The position numbers and the translations under genes are program-made. This document shows positions 11,701 to 26,700 of a stretch of 64,000 nt of DNA, piece after piece (position 1 is the stretch's first letter; each line of letters starts with the position of its first letter). Location: the NCBI GenBank assembly GCA_026874595.1, contig CM049316.1, forward strand, positions 65,455,176 through 65,519,175. The letters are read 5' to 3'. The stretch is from Sipunculus nudus. Its lineage: Eukaryota; Annelida; Sipuncula; Golfingiida; Sipunculidae. The notes beneath the pieces were generated by a model. That model saw only the letters and a list, made by a program, of their open reading frames with translations, ran no database searches and was not told where the DNA came from.

Positions 11701-14700
11701 TTATTTAATAATATCTTATATGCCTGTATTTCCTTAAAGGGACATAATCAGGAGAAATATTAAGCCTTTTCTTTCACACTATCAGTTCAGTTTTGCTGTT
11801 TACAATATTCTCCCAGCAAAACCATCCCAGTGAATGGCCTAAGTGCTTCCCCTCTACCTTGTAGCTTGTTATGGTTCTGCATGTGAGTAAACAGTCCACA
11901 TTTGTCTGTTTACCATAACAAGCATGCTTGACTGGAGGTCTGATTTTGCACATGCTTGACATATCCCAAACAAGGAAAAGTCAAATCTAGATCATACAAA
12001 GACTGTCATATCCTCTGAAATATCTCTGCTGGATGGACATTAGGGTCCATGGGCCAAATGTAAATTTATTGTGGAGCCTATCACAACAGATTTGTGCAAT
12101 GAGGCTAGGGGCCTCAGTTGAAATGACATGAGCAGCATAGTGAGACCCACATATGGGGACCCTGAGTCGCTGGAACATGCAATGTTTCAGCCAGTGGGAA
12201 CATGTATTACTTTTTTAGGGGCAAAAACAGCCAGAGGACGTCCTAATTCACAGGTGTTGTGGCCCAAACATGAAGGTACATGGTTGTGGAATAAAGGTTG
12301 TTAGCCTGAAAGAAAATGTTCAACAAAGGTGGCATTTGCACTATGTTTATGTTGGTGCCTGTGATCATGCCCAGTCCACCTTTTTCAACACTTGTGTACA
12401 GGAGTAAGCCAATGGTTTCAGAGCAATATTTTGGCAGGTATCATTTTATTTCAGATAGAGTTAAAAAAGTCTTAAGCTCTCATGCGTAAGATCATCAATC
12501 TCACAAATTCTGAGTTTTGACTGCCATGTCCTTAATCTGTGTTTAAACAGGTGTACAGTTAAGCTCATACTGGCACAAATATAAATATATTTTTTTACTT
12601 AGTCTGTACATGTTGAATCACATTTACAACAAACCAAATGGAAATAAACATGGTATTATTTAGTTAAACTCAAAGTACTTTATATGCCCCAAATTTACAG
12701 TAATGCAATATCTAATTATCAATTTTAAATATTTTTATAGTTAGCAAAGCCCATGACCTCCTATAGAGTCTGTTATCTCACACTTTCAGGTCCTGCCAAC
12801 TTGGCATCTCTGTAACTGAAGTTATATATTCTGAAGATGAATCATTGTTCATATGTCATTATTTTTACACTTTAATACTTGTGTCAAAAAAGTATGGTTC
12901 TCAGGCACCGCCCGAGTCAATTTTAACCCTCCACATCTACAATTTCTTTTCTATTTTCATCTTTCAAGAAGATAAAATAACACAATAACACCTTTTTTTT
13001 GCCTTATGTTACTACTGACCTGGTTTAGAGGCACTCATCACAGCCCTGTTGGAGCGTAGCACTGCTTCATATATCTTTCTCTGATCTGGTGTGAACTTGC
13101 CATTGGCCGGGAACGAACATGTGATGTCTGAGCTGTAGCAGTAATACTCTCCACCCATATCAAACAAACTGAAACATAAAAACAGGTCATACTCTCCATG
13201 CATGTAGTCCTGGAAATCTTTTTTTAAGCATGTCATAAATTCTGGGATAACAATATAAGAAGGGACCCATGAGTCATGTCACTCAGCTGTCTATAAGGGA
13301 AAAGGGATTACAGATTTGATTTTTTTTTTCAGAAAAGTATTTGTAAAAATGCTATTATAGTTGCCCAATCACCTACCTTTTAAAAAAGTTTTTATGTGAA
13401 TTCTGGCTTCCTCTGTGTTTATATTAATGATCTAAGGGTAAATTGGTTGTTAAAAGTTCTTGTATGGCCTTCATGAAGTATGTGTGAACTTGTAAACACA
13501 GCAATGTTGACAAAGAGGAAAAACATGTAACCTAAGGTGGGAGATTGCATATATGCGGAGGTAAAAAGATCACTTTTTGAAAAACACCATTTGCAAAGCT
13601 CTGGCTTGTCTGACTTGTTGCCAGATGCCCTAGTTGAATTTGTTTTATCTTGGTGCGCCCCCACATATTATAAACACATTGATATAAACATAACTAGCAG
13701 CCTGTGGCCGGTGATATCCACGTTTTACGGCCTATTTTTATGAAAGCTCCGAGGGGTTACCTTTAGTTTATAAGGGTCAGATAGGTGATTGGGCCCCTTT
13801 AATAGTTAGCAATATATATCTGTATTCCATAGGAATTGTTTTCTTTACCTTAGTTCTCAGTTAACCACATTGTTTATAAAATTTATACAGTGATTGTACA
13901 TGAAAGATGGAGAGTGGTTTATGGTCTCTCTAGGCAGTACATGTGCTGTAACAACTGCAGGTCAGTTCACAGTCACACTGGCTGACAAGATGTGTTGTTA
14001 CGACATGAATGCCCCCGCCTGGTGCAAATTAGAAATATTTGTTAAATTTTGTAAAATTTTTTAAGTTCAGGAGCTGTTATACGGTCAAAAGTATGTCAAC
14101 GAGGGCAAAATGCAAACTAAATCTGTAACGGGACATTTGATAGCAACACACCAAAAAAATGGAGAGGTATGTACCATGTTTCATGACAATCCACCAAATG
14201 CTTCCTAAGAAATAAGCTCCTAAGTTTTTTTCTATTCTAAGGTCTGTGAACTTGAAAAGTAGGTCAAGATCACCCATCTTTGAACTTGTTTGATTTCTAA
14301 ATGTTGGAAGGATGGAATGACAGAATGACGGACATGGGTAAAACTATATGCCCCGGCCACTTTGTGGTGGAGGCATAAAAAAATACAATTATATGACTGT
14401 AACAGATGTGAGTAGTTTTAAACAGACAAAGGGCCATTACAATGGCTAAGCTGACTGTCAGCTGAGCTAAAACAGGTGCAGTAACTTAGCAGTATATGGA
14501 ATTGCTGTAGGTCTTGTTTGTTCATGCCTTCTTATCTGTCATTTTCTACTTATAATTTAAAAAATTCAACCAGAGCAACAGAAGAATCTGGTAAGGTCTT
14601 GTGACCAATCAAAGCATATATGAAGAAGTGCTCAAGGCCATAAGATTTACAATTGGTGAAAATAACTGGCAAATGACCTCACCACCAGAACCCTTATGCC

Positions 14701-17700
14701 CCGCCCTTTTTGACCTAATTATTATAATGAGCCCCCAAAATGCTCCTACACAGAAGGTCTTCCTTGTGACACATGTTACACAGGACAATAATTATGTCAC
14801 AAAGGTCGATGGTGTAGACGTCGCACTGACTGACGTCATCATCTGGAATCACTGTACTGATGAATATATCGCAGTCATTGTGAACCGTCTTGTAATATTT
14901 TTTATTATTTGTCTCATACAAATTATGTGCCATGCAGTTAAGACATTTTATTCACTCAGTAGTCAGAGAAATGGCTCCTGCAACTTTTGGCCTAGAACTT
15001 CTTATACAGTCTCGAAAAAAATGCCGACATGGGTACTGGTACAAACTACATGTGTTCTGTTTGGGAGAGCTCTCCAAAATTATGCAGATTTTATTATGGT
15101 CAGGTGACTCATGGTTTACAGTCATATTGGCAACCTGATAGGCTGCATGGAACAGTTATGCTCATGATTATTCATAAAATGAATATGCTTTTAAGGTCAC
15201 ATAAAGTTTATGATGAAGTCAATTATCTCAGATAATGAATCCAGAAATCCCCTGAAGGCAGAAAGAGATTTCTTGTTACTCAGGACAAGGTCAGGAATCA
15301 CTAATATCAAAAACAAACAGACATACTGGAATGCAAGTATTTCTTGTTTTAAAACTGGTTAGCACATTAAATCACTGTACTTAGATGTTTTATTTTAATC
15401 ACAAAAATGTCCACTCACCACATGTCTCCATCTTGGATGCCTTTGTCATTTGGAGCTCCAGAATGACCATAGTGGAGGATGGAGGCGTTGTGACCGCTGA
15501 AACAAGAATGTCATATATTCAGGTAGGTACAGGTAAATAAAGGTGAATACTGGTAAACAGGCTTAGGCTGAATATCACAGAAACTGAAAATATTTTATTT
15601 GAAGGGTTACATCATCAGTCTATCAAATCATATAAAAATAGTTATAATAACAACAATAATAATACCAGTAATAATAATAGCAACAAGTCTGATGATGATC
15701 AAGATAGTGAATAATAAAATGTTATGTAACTCAGAGTAACTTTGTAAAAAGTATTTTGTATGCACTTTCTATAACACTCTATAGAGAAGCAAACTGAAAC
15801 TAACTTGAAATGAAATAAAACCATAGATTTCAGGATGAATGCAGTCATTATTCATAACCACATGAAAATCCAGCTGCATCCTTTGACTTTTTAAAAATAG
15901 GTCACAGTGACATAATTTTGTATATGGAAAGGGCTGTGATTGGTTAATAAATTTCACTCACCTTCCACAGATGCAGGTATAACAAACATGCCTCATCCCT
16001 CCTTTAGCATATACATAATTAAGGAAGGCACTGAAATAGATAATAAACACACACTAATTACATTAAGCCTGGCCTAAATGCAGGTATGGTAATTCGTGTC
16101 ATTTGATACCACAGCGAAACCTTGCATAACGACTACCTCAGTTAAGTGACCACCTCAAAACAACGACCACTTTATAGGGGTCTCGATTAATATTCGCTCT
16201 TTATAAAAGACCTCACTTAGACGACCACCTCGTAAATGTGACCACTTTATCAAGGTCCTGTTGATGGTCATAATTTCAAGGTTTTACTGCATATGAAGCT
16301 GTGTCTATGTCCTGTTGAGTTATTTATAAAATATACCTGTACATGGCAAAAAAGTGGCTTGTGTCAGGCCAAAAAAATCACATCTGGTTAAAAGTGGTTT
16401 GACTGTGATGACAGTGCCACCTTGCGGCAGTAAGCTGAAGTTAAAGTGCTTCCAAGTGAATACATTTTAACTAAATTAAATCATTATTGTCTGTTTTGCT
16501 ATTAGGTTGTGCTATTAGGGTCCCTGTGCTGATCTCTAGCAGGGGAAATTATAATTAGTCCATGATCATTATCCAGTTTTTGCATGTCCAGGTCACCACA
16601 TGGGTCCTACGTACAGTTTATGCTGAAAGGTGCCCATTCACCTACCTTTTGAAAAAGAATGTACCTGTTTGTGATTTCTGCTTCCTCTGTGTATTTATTA
16701 ATGATTTAAGGGTAATTTGGTTGTGAAAAGTTCTTATAAAGCCTTCGTGAGGGATGTATGGACTTGTTTATGGAAAAACTATGTTTGTAAATCAAAGGTG
16801 GAAGGCTGCATGTATGCAGAGGTGAAAAGGTCACTAGTTGCAAAATGCCATTTGTAAAGCTCTCGCTTATCTGACCTGCTGCAAGATGCAGTTGTTGAAT
16901 TTATTTTATTTTGGCAGCCCCCACATATTATAGACAGGTTTATTGTTTGTGTGAAACATTTCAAATATATTACAAGTTTAATGTATTATGTTTCCAGTAT
17001 GGGTTAATTCTAAACCATGTTTAATTAAAAAATATTTCTTAGTTAACTCAGAAATCGAACCAAAGTCTGTATTTCCAATTATTAATACATTTCCCTTCCA
17101 ATATATGACTATTATTCTCTAAATTACAAGGGGGATGATTACACTGACCATCCCATCCCCCTTGACGGTGAATATATACCCCCCCCCCCCCCCCGTCTGA
17201 AAATTTGAACAGTTGATGTGTAAGACATCTGTGGGTTATGCACTGTAGGCCATGCAGTTCCTGCAGTGAAACAGGACTTTCACCTAGGTGCTCCAATAAG
17301 GATCTTTAAAGTGGTTTACCAGGCTAGTACACAAGGTTTATATCAGGTAACATTCATGAGAAAAGAATTGTGTTATATTTTATAGAAATTCTGAATAATC
17401 AGATGAGAGCAATTTGTGCGTTCTTAATGATCATGCAGTGGTGTATGAAAACAGGGTAGTTTTCAGATTTGTGTGATACCCACTGATCTCTCTTAGCAAT
17501 CATATCTCTTAGGTTTACATATTAAGAACAGAATTTAAGAAAACTGGATTTTAAGAGTGTCAAAACTGTTCCACTGAAACAATTAGACAATATCTATAAT
17601 TCAAGTATCTGTGATGTGGTTATTCCATTGCTCAGTGCTGATAACACATGAAATGAAAAAAATGGCATCATGTGATATAATATCACTTGATATGACACAG

Positions 17701-20700
17701 ATCACATGAAATATAACCTTAACAATCTCCCTAGGAAAAAAAAACCATGACAAATGAATCATTTCACAATATCATTTGACATTACAGTGTGTATAACATG
17801 TTTATACTGGACTTGCTGGACCTGCGATAACTGGAATACAAGCAGTCAACCAGCCAAAACAGTTACACATTAAATGTCCATTTCCATAAACTAAGAACTA
17901 GATACACTAAGTGCCTATGCATGTATGTTGGTTTTATATAATCAATATTTCAAGTTACCTATCAGACAGTTTTGACTGTCACCTAAACATTTGTCATTGT
18001 ATAAAGATAAATGGGTTTGCTTTATCTAGCTGACTTTATCTTTCTAATGATTAAGTAAACACTAGGTTAAATTTGAATGAGATATTTTTTTTTATCAAAG
18101 GCATGAGTGTAACATCAAAATAATAAATACATGTGAAGATCCAAGTGAAAGTGCAGTATCCATAAAAACCAATGACCTTGATTTTGTTGTTGGTATGTGT
18201 CCTTATATTATCTGTCTTTTAAAAAGCATTATAGCCAAGCCTTAAGAAAATTTTATTTCGGCAAAAAGGTGGTACTATCTACTGAATGAATGAGAAAGTG
18301 ACCAAAATATAAAAAGGAAAATGAATGCTCCTTGGGACATCTATCTCTGACCTATCCCTGAGATTTCTCTAAAATATTATTATAAAGATTTCTGATCATT
18401 TCAAGTTCTGTGTATAATGAAGAATCGCAATTTCTGTATGTAATCTTAAAATTATCAGAACTTTGACTATTAAAACTTTCAGTTTTATCTTGATCTTCAT
18501 CCAACAGACAGCGCCACCTACTTGTAATTGTCTGGTTGATTACAGATTCCTTACCTTTCCAGCTGATACTCATACATCCCTGGCTTAATCATTTTCATCA
18601 CCTGAAAGAACGAACATGAAGTAAATAAATATTTCCTGTGACAAAAACCTGCATGATGTTATGTTGATTCCCTTGGTGTTATAAGAACAACAACTGATTA
18701 ACAAAAATAATGTTTTTGGAAGAAATCATACTGTTTTAACAATAAGCAGTTTGAATGTTATACCAAAAATCCCTAAAACGTCATACATTGTGATCTGCAG
18801 ATCACAAATTATAGTATAATAATGTGAAAAGCAAGCAGCCAACTGGAGGGCAAAAATATTAAACTAATTTTCTTGTTCTGATTGGTGATTATAAATCATA
18901 ATATTATAAATTCTTATTATCCCAAGAGATGGAGAGAAAGATAAAGAGAGAGATCAAGAGATTGAGATAGAGAGATCTTGAAAGAGATCAAGATCATAGA
19001 TATAGAGATTGAGATTCATGGGAAATAATTAACGTAAGGGACATGTCTGGTAAAGTGTGAAACTAGTATTACACAAGCCCGAATGGCCTGTAAATCTTCA
19101 AACATATTTCATACCCTGCTGTGTGCATTGATATCTATGTTTTCTGGCCTATCTTTATGAAAACTCCTAGGGATTACCTTTAGATTATAAAGGTCAGATA
19201 GGTGATTTGGCCACTGTAAATTTATCTTTCATTTACATTGATGCCTTCACTTATCTTTCATCCATACCTACCTCTTTATGAGCATCACTGCTGATCTTGT
19301 TGGCGTAGCGTAAAACTTCAATCTCAAGGTCTGTCTTGAACACTCGCCTTATGACAGAAACCACAAATTATTGTACTGATGACAGTGTTTAGAAACCAAC
19401 TATAGATCTCAGCATAGAAACAGGTCATGAATGAGAGCATTTTTGCATTGCATTCACACAATGCAATTTATCCGACGAGTCTATTTTTCATTTTATTTAA
19501 AAATTTTAACTTTCATTTTTTGTCAAATGGACAATGCATGTCTGTGGTCCAATATCCTATAACAGTGAATTCATATTACATTTAAAACTGATGAAAAAAT
19601 TAATTTAACATATCATACTTGCTACCTCACATATCTACCTCACTGCAATTGCTGATGTGTTTTAATTTTATCCCACTCTTATAACCCTGTCCATTTTACT
19701 TACAATTTTTTGAAGGCACAAAGCTTAGCTATTGTAGGGTATTTGTGCAAGCTGTTTAGAGATTATTATTGTCCATAGTTGAACAAAGAAATAAATACAA
19801 CACTTACAATTCTTGGATCACTGGAAACAGTAGCTTGTTGTTCACTTCAAAACTGAAATCAGATAAATGCGAAACTCCTTTACAAAGAATTGAAATTATT
19901 AGAAAATTATCAAAATATTACATTAGTTATAAATAAATTACAGTAGAAAATTTGTCTGGATAAAAGAGTATCATTTAAGAATAAGATAAAAAAAAAATGT
20001 AGATAAACAAAAGTTTGGATTCTTATATCTTAACATATGCCTTGTCATTGTTTTTATAACTGAAAACGATACTGATAAAAGTTAAGTATGGAGTTTAGGC
20101 ACAAGTTGTTCAATGAATATGGTGTTTTTTAATAATTATTTCTTTAAAAAGAAAACATATTTTATATATTCTTGTCTGATACATGCCTTCAAATCACAAT
20201 GAAAGTTTGAAACCAAAGTAATCAAAAAAGGATGCAAGCAAGATACACTGATAGTAAATATTTCAAATATTTTTACTTGCTCATTCCATCAAAGGCCGCC
20301 TCTTTTGCAGTTGACCCACTGTCTGTATTCAGACCACGCTGCAAGAAATTAAAGAAAGGCAAGCGATTAACACAGGTCATGACTACTGGATTACTCCTAC
20401 CTGACAGCACATGTCAGTCAGAACCTGATACCCTAAACATATAATTTTGTGAAACTGAATTTTACCCTCTAATATAGTTGACTATAGTATTGCTACCATA
20501 CATTGTTTAATGATTTCCCAGGAACTCAAAGTTTATAGAGATACAAAATTACTTGTGGTAAGCAGAATATGAAAGGAGTTACAGATTATACATAAATTAA
20601 ACAGGTATATTTTTACAATTAATTTTTTTTTATTAAAATGTAACATAACTGGTGAAACAGGGGCTGAACCTGTGGCCCAAGACCTGTCAGAAATTGCGCT

Positions 20701-23700
20701 AACTTTGCAAATAAAGCAAGCTTCAGTGGCAAAGCCACTTTTTGTCATTTTATGTGCATCATAACATTTACGTTTGCCCCCTCTCAGGAAACCATCACAT
20801 TTCACTGGTGAATTGGGTGATATCATATTTTTACAATTAATGTTATTTTATTAAAACTTAATGTAACTTGTGAAACAGGTGCTGAACCTGTGACCCAATA
20901 CCTGTCAGAAACTGTGCTAACTTTGCAAATAAAGCAAGTTTCACTAGCTAAGCCAGTTATCGTCATTTTGTGTGCACAGTTATATTTACATTTGCCCCCT
21001 CTTAGGAAACCATCACTTTTCACAGGTGAACTGGGTGGAATCATAGCTAGTATTTTCCACAACAGCTGTCTGGATCCCACTTCTGACACCAATTTATATG
21101 TAACTAGCTCAGGCCAGAATGGAGAGCTTTCTTTGTGGTATGGAATGCTCTAACAATAGCAATGTAACACAAGCGTCCATAAGTGCTAGTGTTAATTACC
21201 CCTATTTTATTTTACTGTTACAACTACATAAACTTACTTTTTATTACACTGTTACAATTACATAAAACTTACAAGAGTCAGCAGCATAGATGGTGCCATT
21301 TTCTTCACAAATGATTCCAGCTGTAAGAGACATAACAATGAATGAATGAGTTTATATATCATACTGCCATGTACAATAATACAAGAATATGATGAAACAC
21401 TGACGAACCAAGACTCTGTGAAACAAGCGGCCACAGGCTCCTGGGACTGGGCTAACATGATCTATGGAATTTTATTATATGTGCATATTTCAGATTTTAA
21501 ACAATAACAGAATATCTTTTCGTCAAATCTAGTAAAATGTAAAATACAAGAACTGAAGATGTGCAATTATTACATAAGAATGTCCTTGATGATTGCTTCC
21601 TCAAATTTGCTCAATGTTGTATATGCCCTAAATGTCAAGCTGCAAGGATGTCCAGACAAATATATTGATAATTATCTTATTTAATCACTGGCTCATTCTG
21701 GATATTTTCCAAAAAAGATGTGTGGTGCGATGGAAATAAACAGTTTCACTTATCTGCATCAAAGTCTACAGGACTAAAAGAAATTCAGACACACCCCAGA
21801 TTTGACACAGGCAGGACACAAATTTAAAGGGACCTTAACTCTCTTACCAGGCATGTTAAATTATACACAAATTAAAGTATTTTATTTTCTTCTTTAAATA
21901 TTATGGTATCATCCAATATTTGGTTTTCTAAGCCATCAGCATCCTCTTGCACACAAGTGGAAATAAACTTGCTCAGGGTGCAATCAGTGGCACAAAACAA
22001 ACACCACCGTGCACACCACATGGTAGCAGTACCATGCTCCTTCACAAAACAAGGGTTTTCAAGCTTCCAGCTCGTTTCCCCATTTTTATACTCCCTCTCC
22101 CTGTTTGGGAGACTTGATATGGTAAACCAACACATGTGGACTATTTATACTAACACAAAGAACCATAACCACATAAAATATTGGGACATAATAAATTTGA
22201 GTGCCAGGGTGGTTTTGCTGGAAAACTTTTGTATTCAGCTAAAATGAACTAACAGCCTGATATAATATGCATATTTATGCAGATTTTTGTGTACATTTAT
22301 CTACATTTTGTAAAGCTTATGTCTTTGACTCATCTAGGATATTTTATTTAAGCAAATCAATGTGATGATATTTTACTGAAAAAAAAATTTTCCTTCAATG
22401 GATCAATTTTTTCAGCATACATATGATTTTTACCTGATGCAGACAAACTATATAACAAGTGTATATCTCTGATGATTTTTATATCATAAAGATAAGTTAT
22501 ACCAAATGAAGACCCCTAAAAATATCCTCCTATACCCCTCCTTACCTCATCTACATAATGGACTTCATCCACTGCATACTTGGCTTTGAAATGGTCTGGG
22601 CCATGAATTCTGAAACACAGTACTTTAATAGTTAGGTAGGAAAATAAAATCTAAACAGGAATATTTCACTAAAGAAAACCATCTGGAATCATTATGCTTT
22701 TTAGGATATTACTTGTTTTACTTTTTTTTTATTCCTTTGTGGAAATATACATTTGTGACCTATTGTTCAGTTGTTCGGTAAAATAAAGTCATACTGCAGG
22801 AGCTCCCATAACATGCCCCCCCCCCCCCCCCCCCCCCCCCCCGTGACTGGTGTTCAGGTGACATGCAATTGGTTTAACACATTTCATTATTGTTCCCCCA
22901 TGACAAAACAACAGCTGGCTGGCAGTAATTATTTTTTACCAGAGTTAATTATAAAACTACATGTATTGATTAATGTATAACTGTGATCATTCCGGAAAAA
23001 AAACATTTAATGACCATCTAATTCATATACAGAGACCCCATGATATGCAGAAAAATACAGGTGACAGCAGGTGACACTATTAATTTTTATGTATAGGATG
23101 TAACAAAATATTTCTTGGTTTAACCTTTATTATTTGAACGCCTAACATAATTCTCAAAAACTATAGAATAAATTACAGTGCAAAACATGAAATGAAAGTT
23201 GTTAAAAACCTGATTTTAAGAATGACCATGGGCAACAATTGGTAATGTGCTAAAAAAATTCAAAAGAACATTTTTAAAGAAAAACATGTTCAAAAGAAAC
23301 AAAATTTTACAAGAAACAGGTATTCAAAGGTATGCCACATGCACAAATCATATTAGTAACAGGTTTTGTTGTAGCATAACTGTGTGGAGATTAGGCAACA
23401 TAAGATGTTAATAATAATACTCACTCTCCCATCCATATGGCATACTCTCCAGGCAGACGAGGCATGAAGAGGAAGGCTTTTCCCGATTTTATGTCCACAA
23501 TCCCATAAAACCCTGGCTCCTGCACTCCGAATGTCCAATGGAAGTAGGATTCCTAAAAGGGAACAGAGATTAAAGTACAGATAGGTTAAATACATTGACA
23601 CAGATATGGATAAATTTGATCAGTTTATTACATTATATATACTGTTTTTGCCTTTTTGTTCCCAACGTTTACATTTTGGGCTATTTGTAAAGGAAGAATT

Positions 23701-26700
23701 ATCGTGAAAAAAATTGTGAATAAGAGGTTTCATCATGGAAGGCAAGTTGAAAGTTAAAAGATTGATATATAATTTTAATAATACAAGATCTTGCATGTGA
23801 CTGACAGACTGAAAGTGAAGTCGGTGCTTGAGCTAGTCAACAAGTCTCCAGAAAATCTGGCCCCAATGCCTCCCATAGCAAAGACAAAGGTCGACAGACT
23901 GAGTTGATATACAGTAAGAAATTTAAGGCGAATATAGAAGATACTGATAGTGTTGGAGATCGCAGTGAGAGAGGTGGAGGAAGCTGGAGAACCCAGACAG
24001 AACCACCGACCTTGGACGGGCAACTACAACCCACTCTCATAACCACGCTGGGAATTGAACCTGGGTCGCCAACGGAGAGAGCTAAAGGTTTTTACACCCA
24101 GCCGTCCAGGTCCCCATATTGTATGCTCAAAGACTGATACTATAAATTGTCAGATCTTTCAAATTACTGCCATTAATGAACAATAATCTCCACTCAGTCC
24201 ATGTTCCCATGGGTCCTATTTCAATACGTTAAACTTTGTGCATATATATCATTTGATATAATTAATTCATATGATAATGGTATACTTTGTTTAGGTTTTT
24301 AATATGACAAGATGGTGAAGATGGAACCCTCACAGAAACCTGAAAAGTCGGGAATCATGAAATTTTAAACCCTAGTGGCTAGGACTGGGATGATATCAGT
24401 TTTTATATCATGACCCAAGTACTTGTCATCATACTACAACAGTCGGCATTTTCTGCCATGATTCCAGGGCTACCTAAAGCAAAGGCTAATCCCAAGTGTT
24501 TATGGAAAACATGATTCTGTCAGTTTGTGGAGACTCATCATTTTGATCATACCAATACCCATATTTTTTTTATATTATAATGATTAATTCTACATAGAAT
24601 TTCATACAATCCATTAAAATAAATGTTATCCTTGCAAAAAAATATGTTCTGAACACAGAAAGACCCTGATGATGCCATTATATCTTTAGGATATAATCCT
24701 ACAAGGGTATGTTTGTGTACCATAACTGTGGACAAAAATTTATATTATGATATCAGGTATGCTCCCAAGGCAGCAGAAACTTGCGCTTCAAAGAAGCTAC
24801 TGATTTTCCCGCTGCCTGCTTTGACCATTTATGATGCACTTAAACACCAGGTGGTGCACATGGGCCTGTCTGCTGAAAAAACTGCTGATGTGACAAGCAG
24901 CCAACCAAATGCAAGTCAACAAACACTTGACAGGGGATCAGGCTCCGCCCAGAAACCATGTGTGGGGCAATTCTCTCTGAGCATGGGGCCTGTTTAAAAG
25001 GTCGTCGGGGCAATGAGCTGTCACTCAAAATGAAATTAACAACATTGGCTTCATGTATTCCTCGCTTGGCTGGTAAACAGTTTTGTCTTCCAGCACAGGG
25101 TCTCATCTGATTGGACCAAAATACAGTGCTCCCCTCTGGTGTAGAGATTCAGGATACAAGGTCATAACAAACAGCGCTTATGATGTAGGTAGTTGGGCTA
25201 TGGGTAAAGAGCTGTTTAAAGGGCGTAGATATCAGGATGATAGGTAGGTTAACCAAACAAATATCACCGTTGTCAGGTATAAAATTATCTCTGATATAAA
25301 CCATTATCATCACAAATCTACTAGTGGCCAGACACAGGGTATTTGTATTCAGATTTGTATTTGAATGTATTAAAATACACAATCTTGAGAATTCATATTC
25401 GCATTCAAATACTTTTATAAAATGTCAAGTGTATTCATATTTGCATTTAAATATGAACAAAATGTATTCTTATTCAGTGAATAAATAATAAAATACTTTA
25501 TTTTGCAAATTGCCTGCCTAAGTTTAATTTACTTTTGGTACTGTAATAAACTATAACACTAGTGGAAGATAGTTGGAGCAGTTTGAACTGTCAAGTTAAA
25601 GTAGAAACTTATAAATGTAAGTCCCTTTCACACTGGTGTGGTTAAAAGGGGTTAGTTTTGATGGTATTATCTTAAACAAATAATTTGAACACTGAGTGGG
25701 GCCTAAGAATCATGATAACTAAAATCTGCAGAAAATTATCTTTAAGATCAAGAGACCTAGTTACATAAATATCAGCTATGTTATATATACATGATGCATG
25801 TTTTTCTCCTTAACATATTATGGTATCTGCCAATATTTGGCTCTATAGCTGTTTACTTGTTCTTGTACACAAGTAGAAACATATGTACCAGGCACAATCA
25901 CAGGTGGAAAACAAACAGTGAATTTGCTGGTGGCTGTTCCAAAATAACTTAGCAAATTAAGTTTTTTTTCAAATTTATGATTAGTTTGTTTTTCTTCTTT
26001 AATGCATTTTTTCTTTTGTGTTGGACTCATACAGTCTTTCTTTGGTAAACATAAACATGTAAACTTTGTTTATTCACACATACAACATACACATATCATT
26101 GCAAATGTTTATTGACCTTTATTTTTTTATTAGTAATATCAATACTACTAAGCTTTATCAAAGGGTTGGAAAACCTAAGTTTACTTACCTGTCTGAAGGG
26201 TGCGCAGTCAACATCAGTGTCATAGCGCTGGAATGAGTCACCCCCCTGAAGTATAACAAGTGCCCCCTCAGGTATGTCCTTCACAGCACGCAGCTTCTCA
26301 ACGAGTCGCTCTCTGTTGAGTGAATGAAGTTCCATCGGCACCTTGAAGGTGTGCTCTCCGAGGCAAAACTCTGCTCTGAAAATATCAATGTTACACTCCT
26401 TCAAATGACCAGTTATAATGTTTGTTAATAAAGTTTAGCCCAGATGTCCTAATATTGTTGTCTTTTGATACTCACCTGGGAATTCACTCAGGTATATATA
26501 TCCCAATACATACCTAGGTACATGTACAGATAGTTAATGATACACATAGTGAGCAAGGTTTTATAAAAAACATTTTCTATATGGCCAAAAATATGGTGGG
26601 GTTCTCAGGGACTGCCATAATTAATTTTTATTTAATTTTCAAAAGAAATTTACCCATTTGTGCTCGAGCCTCTCAGATGCTTGTTGTTTGCAAGTGATAA

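Noticed and set aside
14601-15107. 168-aa open frame
   Set aside because: Lies in PEPD intron 11, has no recognisable domain, overlaps competing frames and has repeat-like composition. No splice or start support.
23985-24115. Functional tRNA gene on the minus strand
   Set aside because: Good B box but no complete cloverleaf; a SINE body follows.
24713-25106. Overlapping plus and minus frames in a GC-richer patch
   Set aside because: No recognised protein, no exon signals consistent with either neighbouring gene, and both strands open by composition.
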